A stretch of DNA of 64,000 nt, from assembly GCA_036971715.1 (NCBI GenBank), contig JAVHJL010000002.1, forward strand, positions 32,501 through 96,500, read 5' to 3'. This DNA comes from Arthrobotrys musiformis (taxonomy: Eukaryota > Ascomycota > Orbiliomycetes > Orbiliales > Orbiliaceae). Shown here in pieces: positions 36,568-47,125 of this stretch. The translations under genes were made by a program, and so were the position numbers. How positions within the stretch are numbered: position 1 is the first letter of the stretch; the number at the start of each line of letters is the position of its first letter. The notes beneath the pieces are model-generated. The model made no database searches. It was not told the DNA's origin and saw only the letters and a list, made by a program, of their open reading frames with translations.

Positions 36568-38617
36568 TTAGTACAGCTATGACTTGTTACTTGGGAGCGC
36601 TGGAATGTGTATTTCCTTATCATAATTCAAGATGTTAAAAAAAAAAAAAAATTGATACCATCCCTTTTACGTTCTTGGTGTGCAAATCCCTATTCTACTA
36701 GACTATTTGAAATCCTTTGCCTGGAGGGCTCGGGCATTTAGAAAGCATTTAAAGTATACTGATGCAAAGCTTTGTCCCTTCCATCTCATCTTGATCATCT
36801 CAATTAAAAAGAGTATCAAACTATGTGAGTATAACCCCATTAAAACCACTATATTAAGAACTCCTTGGCCTAAAACTTCCTAAATAACCTAGGAAAGAAA
36901 ACCAGGGCTCGGAAACGGCAGGGCTCTCGGAAGAACTAAGACGGTTTCCTCGCTCCGCTACAGACAGTAGATCCGGTGCAGGATAAACAACACATCGGGG
37001 ATGTTGTATTTTGGGTAGCCGCTCTGCACCTGGACGCCCAAGCTTCATAGGATACACATCCTTTTTCAATTACGAAACTGTTAAGGATCGAGTGGGGGAT
37101 TTTATATGTTATACATGTTGATCATTAAATTTATCTTGGCGTTTGTATTACTGTTACTAGGACTATTAAATGATAAAGGTTATGGGAGTCTCCATGCGTG
37201 ATATGTGAACTGTTGTTGCCCAGGCGACATACTCGCATGGTTTACCTAGGTTTTTAAAATATCGAATAATAATATTTATACTCGAGTTTGGAGATTCATC
37301 CGTAAGTTTAGACATGCTACTCTTAGAACAAACTCAAAGTAACCCCGTTTTCTTAGCTTCGCAAACTGACTATGGAGGCCCTGAGCAATCATAAAAGGCA
37401 TATCTCCTAGACCGGGTACCATGCCTAGCAGTTTCTGCTAGTTGCCTCGATAGGAATCAGTATTACCACCAACGGCTTAACTTAAAGTTCTTTCGTAATT
37501 TTATTTGCTTCGTAATGAGCCTCCAGAATCTTCAATATCTCAGATTACCCCATTCTTCGTTTTTGGTGTCAGAAGCCACCTAATCGTAAGCAGATATTGC
37601 AGGCCAGGGTACCTTCGAAGTCTATATGAGTTTAAAGCACTGCTCATATACTGATATTGGATGTTGGGTTGTTCTGGAGGTAAGCTTGGCATCAGCGCGG
37701 ATGCTTAATAGGGAAATTGGAAACAGAAATTCGCAAGCTGGATATACCAGGGTCTCCGGATGTTATACAGAACATTGAAACCAAAGATTGGTGTGGCCCC
37801 GAAAGCCAGTCCTGCCGTCTTGCAGATTGACATGGGTAATTGTAAGCAAAGTAACTACTTCTCGAATCTGTTTGCAATATCTACGTAATGGCCTCGTGTC
37901 GAATCCCTCCAATGTAACTACTTCCAGGAGTTATTCAGCTCGGCTTGGTATCACCGATATTAAACCTGTTGAGCTTTCGATCCGTTAAGATCACCGGCTT
38001 CGGTCCGAATGAAACCTTACACCAAGTAGCAAAATATGGAATGCAAAATTATGATGGGCAGAATTCGTATTTAACTAATTCTTAATATCTATTTTCAAAC
38101 CTGCAGAATATATATAAGATCTGTGATATTTGGAATGCTTTTTTGTTGTAATTTTTTCGAGTATTTGCTGTGTTTTATGTACTAGATTCGATTGCTGGAT
38201 TCTGGCTATACTGCGGGTAGTGAAAGCTCGCTAACACGTTACGCCGGATTAAGGACTGGCTAACGAATATTGGCCATGGGGGACAAGTATGTACAGCCCG
38301 CAAGCGTGAGTGGAAGGAAGTTAAATTCCAATGGTACACGATGCTCTTTCACGGGTATATGGCTCTGTGCTGCATCAGTCAGCTTTATAAAAACAACGTA
38401 ATATTCAAATTATGCAAATATTCGGCTTGATCTCTTTACAAACTTACCTTGAAACGAGAAAAGAAACTTTAATGGTGGGGCGTATCTGAAATATGATATG
38501 TTAGCGATAGTGCTATGGAGCTATAGTTAAATCTTTAAAGAATTAATAATAAAATTATTATAATAATTATATTAAACTGAATTATACGCAAAGTATTAGG
38601 GTCTTGTTTTTACTGAA
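36568..38617. other. GC-normal stretch without a recognised gene
   Basis: Several 60-70-codon open frames on both strands (36680, 36854, 37692, 37788) overlap each other and none matches a family I know. The plus frame at about 36890-37100 and the minus frame at about 37690-37990 look the most protein-like but are unsupported. Probably further decayed gene sequence. Confidence 0.3.
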
Positions 38618-38765
38618 AGCATGCTGTACTAAGCATAGTAGGTTATGAGCTTGGATAGGATACTATTATTATCGAAAAGAAGGCAAACTGGAATAAGTCC
38701 CGAGCAATTTTTATTAGCTAAAAATGAGCTTTTTAATTTTATTATCTTGTGCAACTTTATCATCC
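38618..38765 (+). repeat. inverted repeat, left copy, flanking 2OG-oxygenase relic
   Basis: About 150 bp beginning catgctgtactaagcat and including 'aaaagaaggcaaactgg' and 'aaaaatgagctttttaattt'. The reverse complement occurs at 40225-40392 with about 30 extra bases near its start. The two copies face each other around the oxygenase relic. They read as a peptide with 'GYYYYRKEGKL' (left) or 'GYYHHQKEGKL' (right), so they may be pieces of a repeated, probably mobile, coding sequence. Confidence 0.75.
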
Positions 38766-38814
38766 TCTTCTTTTACAAATCCTAAGTTTTTTTCTCGATA
38801 TCTCTATTTCTTTT

Positions 38815-40003
38815 TTATTATTTTCTTGAACCACTCAACGCTAATATCACCGTTTATAATTTTCTAAAAGAAATTCATAGAAGCACCTACTATTGGTTTC
38901 AGCTTGGCGTCCAAATCTAGTACTACAAACAATATTACACTCAGTCTCCGCACGCCTAGAACGCATCTTATACAATACCTTACAACACAAATACGTCTGT
39001 TATTTATAATTAAAGCGCATTATCTAGCTAATACGACTGTAGCATCACCAGAGATAGGAATCCACATTTTAGGAGCATACGATACTTCGATCTTGAGTCC
39101 TAGCGTATTATCTTAAAAAATTATACTAAAGGTTCCATAGTCTATGTGTTCACCGTAACCATTGCTGGAGACTGGATTAGCAGTACCGGGGTTGTAGTCA
39201 CAGAGGCGGAAATTGAGGTTTAGGCTCTGCTGCCGGTGGCTAAGTATGAGATCAGTACCAGCGATTAGTTATAGCCCCTCTTTATTGCCTCACTTTGGCG
39301 AAATTTCCGCCAAGATTGCGTTGATAGGCTGGCGTCGAAATATATGTCAAAACTGCGTTGCTACCACACACCAACTATCTATCAAAGCGGCGGTGAATTA
39401 TTAATTAGAGTTGAAGTTGCATTATGAAGGCGGGGTACCAAATATCCGCAATGAGGACGCACAGCTCGACGCGCGTTCAGTCGATGTAGGCGGGAGTATG
39501 CAGGATTGTTGGGAACAGATGTAAGCAACCTTATACACATTCCCCGACTCCCACTATTAAACTAAACCCTAGTATTGTGAGAGTTGAGTGCATGTGGGTG
39601 GCGACGACGCTGACTCGCGTTATCCTGTACTGCCCCTCAGGGAGACATGAAATTACTTCCTCCCACAGATATCTCATCCGTTAAAACGTGTAGCAATTCC
39701 ATTATAATATGGAGTCACCTAACTTCAGTACGACCTAACATTGTTGCCGGGCATAGCGCTAAGATATGGCGTGGCCTTAATGTTCTATTACGCCAGGTTA
39801 TCTCCAATCCGCCGTTTATATCAATGATTGTGTAGGGATACTGCTGACTGTGTGCGCCTTGCACATGGTTGAACTTTTAGAGAATCGAACGTAGTTTTAG
39901 CTTTGCTCTCAAATGTTCTTGGAGGGGCTACATAGAAAGGACTTTCATGCTGGGAAGCAGCTCCTGAATCTAGAGATGAATAAAGAGATTTGGAGAGATC
40001 CAT
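38815..40003 (-). pseudogene. 2-oxoglutarate/Fe(II)-dependent oxygenase pseudogene (isopenicillin-N-synthase-like)
   Basis: Family members oxidise small molecules using Fe(II) and 2-oxoglutarate and are common in fungal secondary metabolism. On the minus strand the C-terminal half (about 39265-38815) is clear: 'LNFRLCDYNPGTAN', then 'GYGEHIDYGTFSI' with the HxD iron ligands, 'ISGDATVVLA', and 'GVRRLSVIL' with the Arg-x-Ser 2-oxoglutarate anchor. The third iron ligand, expected as His in 'VRHR', reads 'VRYC', a His to Tyr change of the C to T type. Stops occur at codons expected to be Trp or Gln. A 60-codon frame starting MDLSKSLYSS at 40003 is a likely N terminus. The part between (39820-39300) is too damaged to assign a frame, and introns are likely. 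Not functional. Confidence 0.72.
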
Positions 40004-40224
40004 TTCCTAGTATGGGATCGCAGAGTTCGTGGTTTGTCGTAAGAAGTTGTCATAACCACGCCTTCCACATCTTGAAAGGAACATAATATATAATAATGAC
40101 TTCAGATTACATTCGTCCCAGCTATCTTAAAAGATGATCTGGAAATTAAATGGATGGTTAGACATGAGGTTTTATAAGTTGTCCCACATTCCTCATACAT
40201 AAATCTAGAGTTTGTGGGGGGAGA

Positions 40225-40392
40225 GAATAATGAAGTTACACAGGATGATAAAATTAAAAGGCTCATTTTTGGCCAATAGGAATTGTTCGGGGCTTGTGCC
40301 AGTTTGCCTTCTTTTTGATGATGATAATATCCTGTCCAGGCTTATACCCTGCTATTCTCTGTTGTATTCGTGACGATGCTAATGCTTAGTAC
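40225..40392 (-). repeat. inverted repeat, right copy, flanking 2OG-oxygenase relic
   Basis: Reverse complement of 38618-38765, with an extra segment after the first 17 bases. It is less mutated than the left copy (it keeps 'cacaagccccgaacaattcc' where the left copy has AT changes). Confidence 0.75.
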
Positions 40393-40806
40393 AGCATGTT
40401 AACGAGTTTGGAACCTTTCTTGCTGTTATGGTTCCCAAGTTTGTCAAGTCCGGCCGATGAGAAGCGACTCTCCTGGGAAGAGCAATAACTTAAAAGGGAT
40501 AACAAATGTATATGAGCTGTGACTGCTCAATTAAGATGTAGTCTTGATTAAGGTGTCGTCTTGTTTTAGGTTGGCGTGTCTGTGGTTTTGCTTCTAAGTT
40601 GGTGTAGGGAACGTTTATCTTGCTCCTTTGAAACGGTGAACCCTGGTGAATTGACAGCTTCTATTGTTGAGACAGAAGAAAGCGCTATTCATGCTTTCCG
40701 CGAAGTCTTCCGGGGCTAGTGGTGAAGCAGTCTGAAGAATGTCAAGTTTGGAGAATAGGTATCTCTGTAGGATATCCAACAATATTCTCGATCTGGGCAC
40801 AGTCTC
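40393..40806 (-). pseudogene. unrecognised minus-strand coding relic
   Basis: A minus-strand frame at 40800-40615 reads 'LLDILQRYLFSKLDIL' and 'AESMNSAFFCLNNRS'. The same frame can be followed through several TAA/TAG/TGA codons down to the inverted repeat at 40225-40392, where it includes 'FKLLLFPGESLLIGRT'. No family recognised. If the inverted repeats are ends of this sequence, it could be a second copy of an unknown element. Confidence 0.35.
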
Positions 40807-41238
40807 TAAATATAACGAATCATTGTTGAGTTGCAGGGTACAAAACTGGGTGCTTCCTTATTCTGGGTTGGTTTCTTTGTGTTGTTGTGGTTTTCATCGA
40901 ACCACAGGATAGCATGGATTTCTCCACCCTCACGGCCCCGCTGTTACGTCCTCATTATGGCCATCCGGGTATGACATTACCGTCTGACAACCTCCTATTG
41001 CCATCTTCATCCTTATTAGCAAATTTTCGATATCAAATCTAATATACAAGGAATATCGATCATTGATTAAAAATTCTGTCAGTTAGTAATCATACTTATG
41101 GGGTCTATTTAAATTTTCTTAGATATAAAGTATAAGTTGTCTAATAGGCCTTAAGCTGCAGCACCAACCAATTCCAGTCAGCCCCATATAGTATTAGAAC
41201 CCAGCACTGCACTCGAACCTAGCACTAACCAACTACAA
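40807..41238 (+). repeat. direct repeat copy 1 (about 430 bp, LTR-derived)
   Basis: Nearly collinear with 46246-46691. It starts 'cgaatcattgtt..gagttgcagggtacaaaac'. Its first 130 bp are related to the end of family-B LTRs ('tgggtgcttccttattctgg', 'agcatggatttctcc'). This copy has lost about 35 bp of the conserved peptide segment present in the other copy and has more A/T. Confidence 0.85.
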
Positions 41239-42640
41239 AATATTCGAATACAGTTGAGTGATGCCACGGATATAGACCGAGTAGAATACCACATGCAGTA
41301 CAAATTATATTAGTACATCAAGTCCATTAGAACTTCCTCCTTCAGATTGGACTCACAAAATCCTCCTACTTGGGAGTGTGACATTGTTGGTGCATAGCAC
41401 TAGTATGTTTCAAACCGAAAAACTTAGCCATTTCCTAGTTGATGACCCCAATAATCTTATCATCATTCATGATTATATTTGAGATTTTGAGGTTGTTGTA
41501 CATAAGGCAAAAATCTTCATCCTCTTATTCCTAATAAATAATTTTCTTGTGAGTTTAATTCTCTTTGTATTTATTAGTGTTATTGAATAGGATAAATTGT
41601 TTGTATTCTGTGATATTGTGATTTTTGATAAAATCATTATTAAGTATTAGGTATGATACTAAACTAAATATAGGTATTAGATAGATATTTCGAAGCTATC
41701 CCAAGACCTAGCATATTTAGGACTTAAATGATGTTTTTTAAATACTGCTTAGATAAGGCTATGCAAAATTGAGTATCACTCCAGCAATGTGAGTTATTGT
41801 GTCCGTCAATCCAGTAACGAATATGTGCAAGTCTATGCTACAACATAATGTCAATAGGAAAACGGAAACAATCTAGGAGGGCGTGTAGATACTTTATAAA
41901 AGTGAAATCCAAAATTCAAAAACCATATCTCTCTTTCGTTCAATTCTAAATACGAGATTGTATTTTTAGTATCTATATTGTAAACTCAAGTCAAAGCATG
42001 TTTTCAGGATATATCAGATTCCATTTTGTTGATTAAAAGAATATAAATACATAATACCCTCTATTATCATACTGTCCCAGGTCCCAAGGAATAGAAAAAT
42101 AGATAAAAATTCAATATTTCAACTCCCCAAGCCCGCTTTCGCCATAACACTAGACACAAAAAACCACATGTCAGTGCAATGCAATTGTGCGATCGCGCCG
42201 TCGCTGACAGCCGCCCAAGAGATTTAGCAGCTAAACCAACTTTATAAGCCTAGCTTCTTTCACGATTTAAGGTTTGCTAAACCTCTCTGCTTGAAGACTT
42301 GGTATTTGTTTTGTTTTTTGAGAGAAGTAGGTTTTCCGAAAGTAAACTTCTTTTCCACTTTAAAAATATTCTCAGACTTCTTCTACTTCTTAGCTGGTGA
42401 TGATGACCAACATCAAAATAACATATATTTGCTTTTAACAAACTCCTTTCTAATAAGTACATTATCTTTAACCAATTCTTGCTTCACCAAAATCAAAGGA
42501 TTAATAAACTTAGAACTAAAAGTTCCTAACTTACTTTCAAAATAAAGATATATTAACCCTAGTTCAAAATTATTAAAATCTATAATAGAATTCTTACTTG
42601 TTATTCCAGGTCAAGGATATAGTTTACCACATAGACATAA
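41239..42640 (+). other. GC-normal to AT-shifted stretch; possible plus-strand coding relic
   Basis: From the ATG at 41409 a single plus frame can be followed to about 42030 ('MFQTEKLSHFLVDDPNN...', '..NEYVQVYATT..'), but it has about a dozen stops, close to chance. The overlapping 84- and 61-codon frames at 42277-42545 are antisense to each other and neither is convincing. No family recognised. Confidence 0.3.
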
Positions 42641-42649
42641 TCCCTTTTC

Positions 42650-43090
42650 GAAAAACAATCGGTTGATTCTGTAGTAGAATAGAATATAATTGGCTTAATA
42701 ATGCCAAAAATGAGCAGGATAAACACTGCTATTTATATCTCTTGGAATTTTCTGTCCCTACCTTATTTGGTAGATATCCGCCTGGATTGCAATTCTTTTA
42801 TTCAAGCCATGTGCTTCTATAAAGGCTTCGTACGCATGTATAGCTTTGAGGGTTTCTTTGAACCCCTCCAGTGTCAGCAGGTCAAATTTCTTCAGAACCT
42901 AGACTAGCACTGCGTATAGGAGCCCAGACTCCCCTATTTGAACTTTAGCATATTAGTAACCTACTAAGGTATAAGGATTGTATTAAGACTTATGGTAAAT
43001 CTCACGCATATCCTCAGGTACATTCAACCCAACCATGTAATAAAAATGATTTTCACATGGAAGATGTGCAATGTTGTAATTAAGTTCCAT
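42650..43090 (-). pseudogene. unrecognised small protein relic
   Basis: A minus-strand frame from an ATG at 43090 (MELNYNIAHLP) runs about 145 codons with four or five TAA/TAG codons. Natural-looking segments include 'YYMVGLNVPEDMREIYHKS', 'VLKKFDLLTLEGFKETLKA' and 'FIEAHGLNKRIAIQADIYQ'. The stop count is below chance and all stops could come from Gln or Trp codons, so a RIP-killed gene is likely. No signal peptide and no known domain seen. The 68-codon plus-strand frame here is its shadow. Confidence 0.42.
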
Positions 43091-43799
43091 GATGACGGTA
43101 TCAGACTCAGTAGCAAATTGACTCTGAGTGTCAAGATAGCAAGTTAGTTATTGGAGAGCATATGTTGAGGTTAACATTAAGGTTGATGCAAGGGAGAAAG
43201 AAATATCTCGAGGAAGAAGAAAGAAATGGATCAATTATGTGCAGAATATTTCTAGTACTTACTTAATCATTTACCATGCTTTCGAAGCTTCGATGCCGGA
43301 AAATAATTTAGGGATTTGAAGTTCTTTATTGAAGTATCTGCCTATACGATACTATATACTTTTGTATGGACACTTGGAGTAGTTTACATATATTGAGAAT
43401 GGCTGGGCCTTAAATCTTGACGACCGTTTGTGTTGAATAAAATGCAATATCCATAATATAGGCCTCATATTTAGGAAAGCTATTGCAAGGATAAAGGGGA
43501 CCATCATCAAATTCTTTATTATCCGATGAATTGGTCATTTGGCTGAAGGTATTCTTGAATATACAGCGGTTTGTTTTTATATAAGTTTCCTTTTGGATAA
43601 ACTTCGTGTCTGATATGGCCAAGCTATTAAATGTTTGATAGTGCCATCAAGGTGACCTGCTTGCAACGATGTGTCCGCTAATGTAATTGTAATGCTGGTA
43701 AAGTATGGATCTCCCAACTCGTGGTCTGACTTTTGGGTCTTTCCATATTAACAGATCCTTCGAATTCGAGCCGACGGGACTATCCTGTACAACAGATTA
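43091..43799. other. GC-normal stretch, no recognised gene
   Basis: A 70-codon minus frame at 43622-43410 ('MAISDTKFIQKETYIKTNR') could be a decayed exon, but neither flanking sequence nor family supports it. Confidence 0.25.
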
Positions 43800-44478
43800 A
43801 TGATACGGGGTAAAATCGCCCTGTGTACTTTTGAAAGAAACCACTGACCTGTTCTGCAGGCTTTCATTTGATCGGAAGTCAAGAGAGCGAGGGTGTGTAA
43901 TTTGGAATCATCACGACGGACGCAGGAGGTGGGTAGAGTTCTAAGTTATCTAGGATATTCGCGAGTATCTCGCAAATGGAGAAATAAGACCATATTCGTC
44001 AAGTGTTTACTAGGGGAGGTAGAGTACCGCGGGCAGATTTGTGTTGAACCTGTTAGATATTGCAGTTCCGAACCCCGGAAACGCAAAAGGTGCGAAGAAC
44101 TTATCACGCTAAGATTATAAAGGTAAGTTTGTGCACCTAGGCTTCCACGTTGCAGGAGGTCCTCAGATCGAGGGTGAGAGAATACCAAAAGGACAAACAA
44201 TGTGCTGGCATTTGACAACGCTCGCGGTAAAAAGCGTTGAACCTGAGCGAGATGAACAAAACAGGAACCTATACCGAAACCACTCCGTGGCTTCTATCTA
44301 CATCAGAGTACGGCCCAATGATTTTCACCTCTTGTTGGACCCAAAAGTCCTACCCTTCGATATAATTACCTCACTCGTTTCATTCATACCTTCAAACTCG
44401 TTGTCAAAATTGTTCTTGAGACGTCAGTTACCCTTTCTAGATTCGGGAAAATGTGAGTGCGATCCCAATAGATCATAA
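43800..44478 (+). pseudogene. unrecognised coding relic upstream of BTB relic
   Basis: One plus frame of about 210 codons with about five stops, all TAA or TAG and all before 44120, then an unbroken 115-codon end (to 44478). Segments such as 'HLGFHVAGGPQIEGERIPKG' and 'NDFHLLLDPKVLPFDIITS' look like protein. I know no matching family. It lies in the same direction as the BTB relic, with 76 bp between. Alternative: part of a larger gene together with the BTB relic. Confidence 0.4.
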
Positions 44479-44554
44479 CAAAGCCTTTTAATCGTATCGT
44501 ACAAATGGTATGTAGATTAAGGGCACGGAATCTCATTACCCAAGAAATCCAAGC

Positions 44555-45519
44555 ATGAAAGTGCATAAGGAGGCCATCAGTATAATAGACCCCACGGGTA
44601 ATATTGTCGTTAATTGTAGCGATGAAGCTGGAGATATTTTTAATAGCTTTCTAGTATTTTCTAAAGTTCTCTTTCTTGGTTTACCAGTCTTTTGTGTTAT
44701 GCTTGATCTATCGAAGCTTTATGCTCGGTCAAAGTCTCCTTTGTTTGACAAAGAGGAACTGAAACTCACGCTTAGCTAACTTCGATTGATAAAGATAATC
44801 TTATATGCTTTGTATTATCAAAATAAACACATTCCTATTAAGTTCTCACTTCAAGACCTAATATTTCTTGCAGAAGTTTGTGACTTTTATGATCTATCCG
44901 AAGCCTTAAAGCCATAGACAATCTAATGAATACAACACTTGTAGTTATTAGCCAATATATGTAAAGACTTCGGCTTATAATACCGGATGGCGATAGCATT
45001 TTCAGCAATAGATATCCTAGATAAAGTTACTATCGAATTGCTTAAAACATCGAGAAAGGATAAGAAAGGTGTCATATTACCATTAAGCAAATCATCTTTT
45101 CCTTACAATATTCCAGAAACACTACCTAATACATATACTAAGTATTTATTCTTACAAAACAGCTTCTAACAAAATATACAGGCAAACTATAGCGAAGGAG
45201 GGAGGAATTATTGGGAATTCTTACCAAACAGTTAGATAAAGCATGCAAAGCATATAAACACATAACTTTTACAGACTTTCCGATTTGTCAAGCAGATCAC
45301 AATACAGCTCAGCAATACAATAGTTCACAACTAGCAGCGATTTATAAAATTGGTATTACTCTAAGCTATTCTATTATCAATTGGAACACAGTCTCCCTAA
45401 AAGAAACATTAAAAGCTTTTAAGAGTACTAAAGATGATAACTCCGACATTACATACTATAAGACTGGTATATCTATGAACAGAGGCAACCACATCACGTG
45501 CAATATCACGGGGAGATAA
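44555..45519 (+). pseudogene. BTB/POZ-domain protein pseudogene
   Basis: BTB/POZ domains mediate protein-protein contacts, often in ubiquitin ligase adaptors. Fungi have large families of short BTB proteins. The frame from the ATG at 44555 opens 'KEAISIIDPTGNIVVN', followed by a substrate-like 'FLVFSKVLFLGLPVFCVML' (SKVL..SPVF in relatives), then, after one stop, 'IILYALYYQNKHIPIKFSL' and 'LAEVCDFYDLSEALKP', the BTB helices where the family reads ILYALH....P..V....L..LAEVCDFYDC. The frame continues through several TAA/TAG/TGA to about 45170, then shifts by one frame and continues from about 45211 to 45519 ('ADHNTAQQYNSSQLAAIYKIG'). Stops plus a frameshift make it non-functional. Confidence 0.7.
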
Positions 45520-45640
45520 GAAAAGTCGCAAAGGAGGTTCGCGAGACCCTTCAACGTATTACATACGGCATAATTAACGAGGATTCTGCGAGCTCTCTCA
45601 CTAGTTGAAAGTAGCAAGCTGAGTTGTGAGTAAGTGGAGG
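45520..45640. other. short intergenic stretch
   Basis: About 120 bp between the BTB relic and the LTR-like segment. Nothing recognised. Confidence 0.3.
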
Positions 45641-46166
45641 TGTAACGAGATTATAGCAGCACAAGAATCTCGAGTCAGAAGTAGAAGCAGCCGGAGGGCG
45701 TTGCGAATGATCATCAGAAAAGTCCAAGCCTTGCTATGGCTAGAAGAGAAACCACAAAAACAACACGAAGCAAGTCCCGAATAAGGTGCCACACAATTCC
45801 AGCAGCAACAACTCCCACGCACGCGTATTTTAGTTGTCATATTATTTGTGTGGCATTATGGCCTATGTAGGCATGCATCTTGTATAGGATACTTGGCCAC
45901 GCAGGCATAGCTGCAAAAGAAATATGTATTGTCCGGTTCCGTCGTCTATGTCCGTTCTGTCCACTTCACGGAGTTATCTCCGTCCAGTTCAGCTACGCTA
46001 TTTCCTTTGTCATTGTCTATTTAATCGTATGCTTTTGCTGTTGTGTATTTAGAAATAAAGCAACAATTTAAGTATCAATCTGTATACACACTAACATCCT
46101 CTCTTGCCTCGTAACATTTGTGTATTACCTTGATACCCTGAACTAGTCTATATACGATTTCTTACA
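45641..46166 (+). mobile_element. old LTR related to family B (526 bp)
   Basis: Starts tgtaacgagattatagcagc and ends tatacgatttcttaca, both family-B termini, and the last 120 bp match family B closely. The middle is diverged and about 90 bp shorter. It is not AT-shifted. Flanks ggagg and ttatg are not a target duplication. A related but older solo LTR. The 79- and 63-codon frames here are LTR sequence. Confidence 0.8.
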
Positions 46167-46245
46167 TTATGTCTGCATAGACATTTGTCCCATGTGGGGG
46201 TAAAACAGGAAAGTACCTTAACTAGGCCTTTAGACTCATAGACTA

Positions 46246-46691
46246 ATATAGCGAATCATTGTTCAGGAGTTGCAGGGTACAAAACTGGGTGCTTCCTTAT
46301 TCTGGGTTGGTTTTTGATCTAACCACAGTATAGCATGGATTTCTCCGACTGCCATCCTCATGGCTCCGCCGGCCGCTCGTATTTCTGCTTTAAGCTCATT
46401 GCGCTGTTGCGTCCTCGCCACAGCCATTCGGGGCCTGACATTACTGTCTGACAACCTCCTATTGCCATCTTCAATCCTTATTTTCTTAGCAAATTTTCGA
46501 TATCAAATCTAATGTACAAGGAATATCGATCATCGATTAAAAGTTCTATCGGTTGGATCTGTTTAAATTTTCTTCGATATGAGTTACGAGTTGTCCAACA
46601 GGCACTGGGCCGCAGCACCAACCGATTCCAGTCAGCCCCATACAGCATTGGAACCTAGCACTGCACCCGATCCCAGCACTGGCCAACTACG
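46246..46691 (+). repeat. direct repeat copy 2 (about 445 bp, LTR-derived)
   Basis: Collinear with 40807-41238 in the same orientation, including the non-LTR part (gacaacctcctattgccatc; tttcgatatcaaatctaatg; gcagcaccaaccgattccag). This copy keeps the full conserved peptide segment on the minus strand: 'NELKAEIRAAGGAMRMAVGE'. Confidence 0.87.
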
Positions 46692-47125
46692 GGTTGGGAA
46701 TAATGATTAGGTAAGGAAGGATAAAGTAATGATGTCATACCGCTTGAACGAAATGTTGCCTGAAAACTAATGTTGCCTGAAGCTGGAAGTTGCCAGGATG
46801 CACCTGCATCATTCATTGTGTGCGGAAAACTTTCGATGCAATGTCTTTCATATGCAAGAATAGAAGGGATTGGTATATTAAACTATATGGTCATCCATAA
46901 TGCTCGTATCCATGATGCTTTCTAAAGTACATGACGTACTTGTTAAATCTTCATTTGCACCGATATATTAGTTGCAAATTTGATGGATACCGAACTTAGA
47001 AGCGGGTTGCAAGCAGCATGAGAGACAACAGCAACATTGACGGCGGTTATCTTGAAATATATATTCGCATTCTCTCTGTTCCATCTTTCTAAATGATCCC
47101 GACAATAAGATTTTGTATTGTAAAT
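46692..47125. other. intergenic stretch upstream of deaminase relic
   Basis: About 430 bp. It has two close copies of 'atgttgcctga' (about 46756 and 46775). No gene is seen. It should have held the promoter of the deaminase gene but shows no clear TATA box. Confidence 0.35.
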
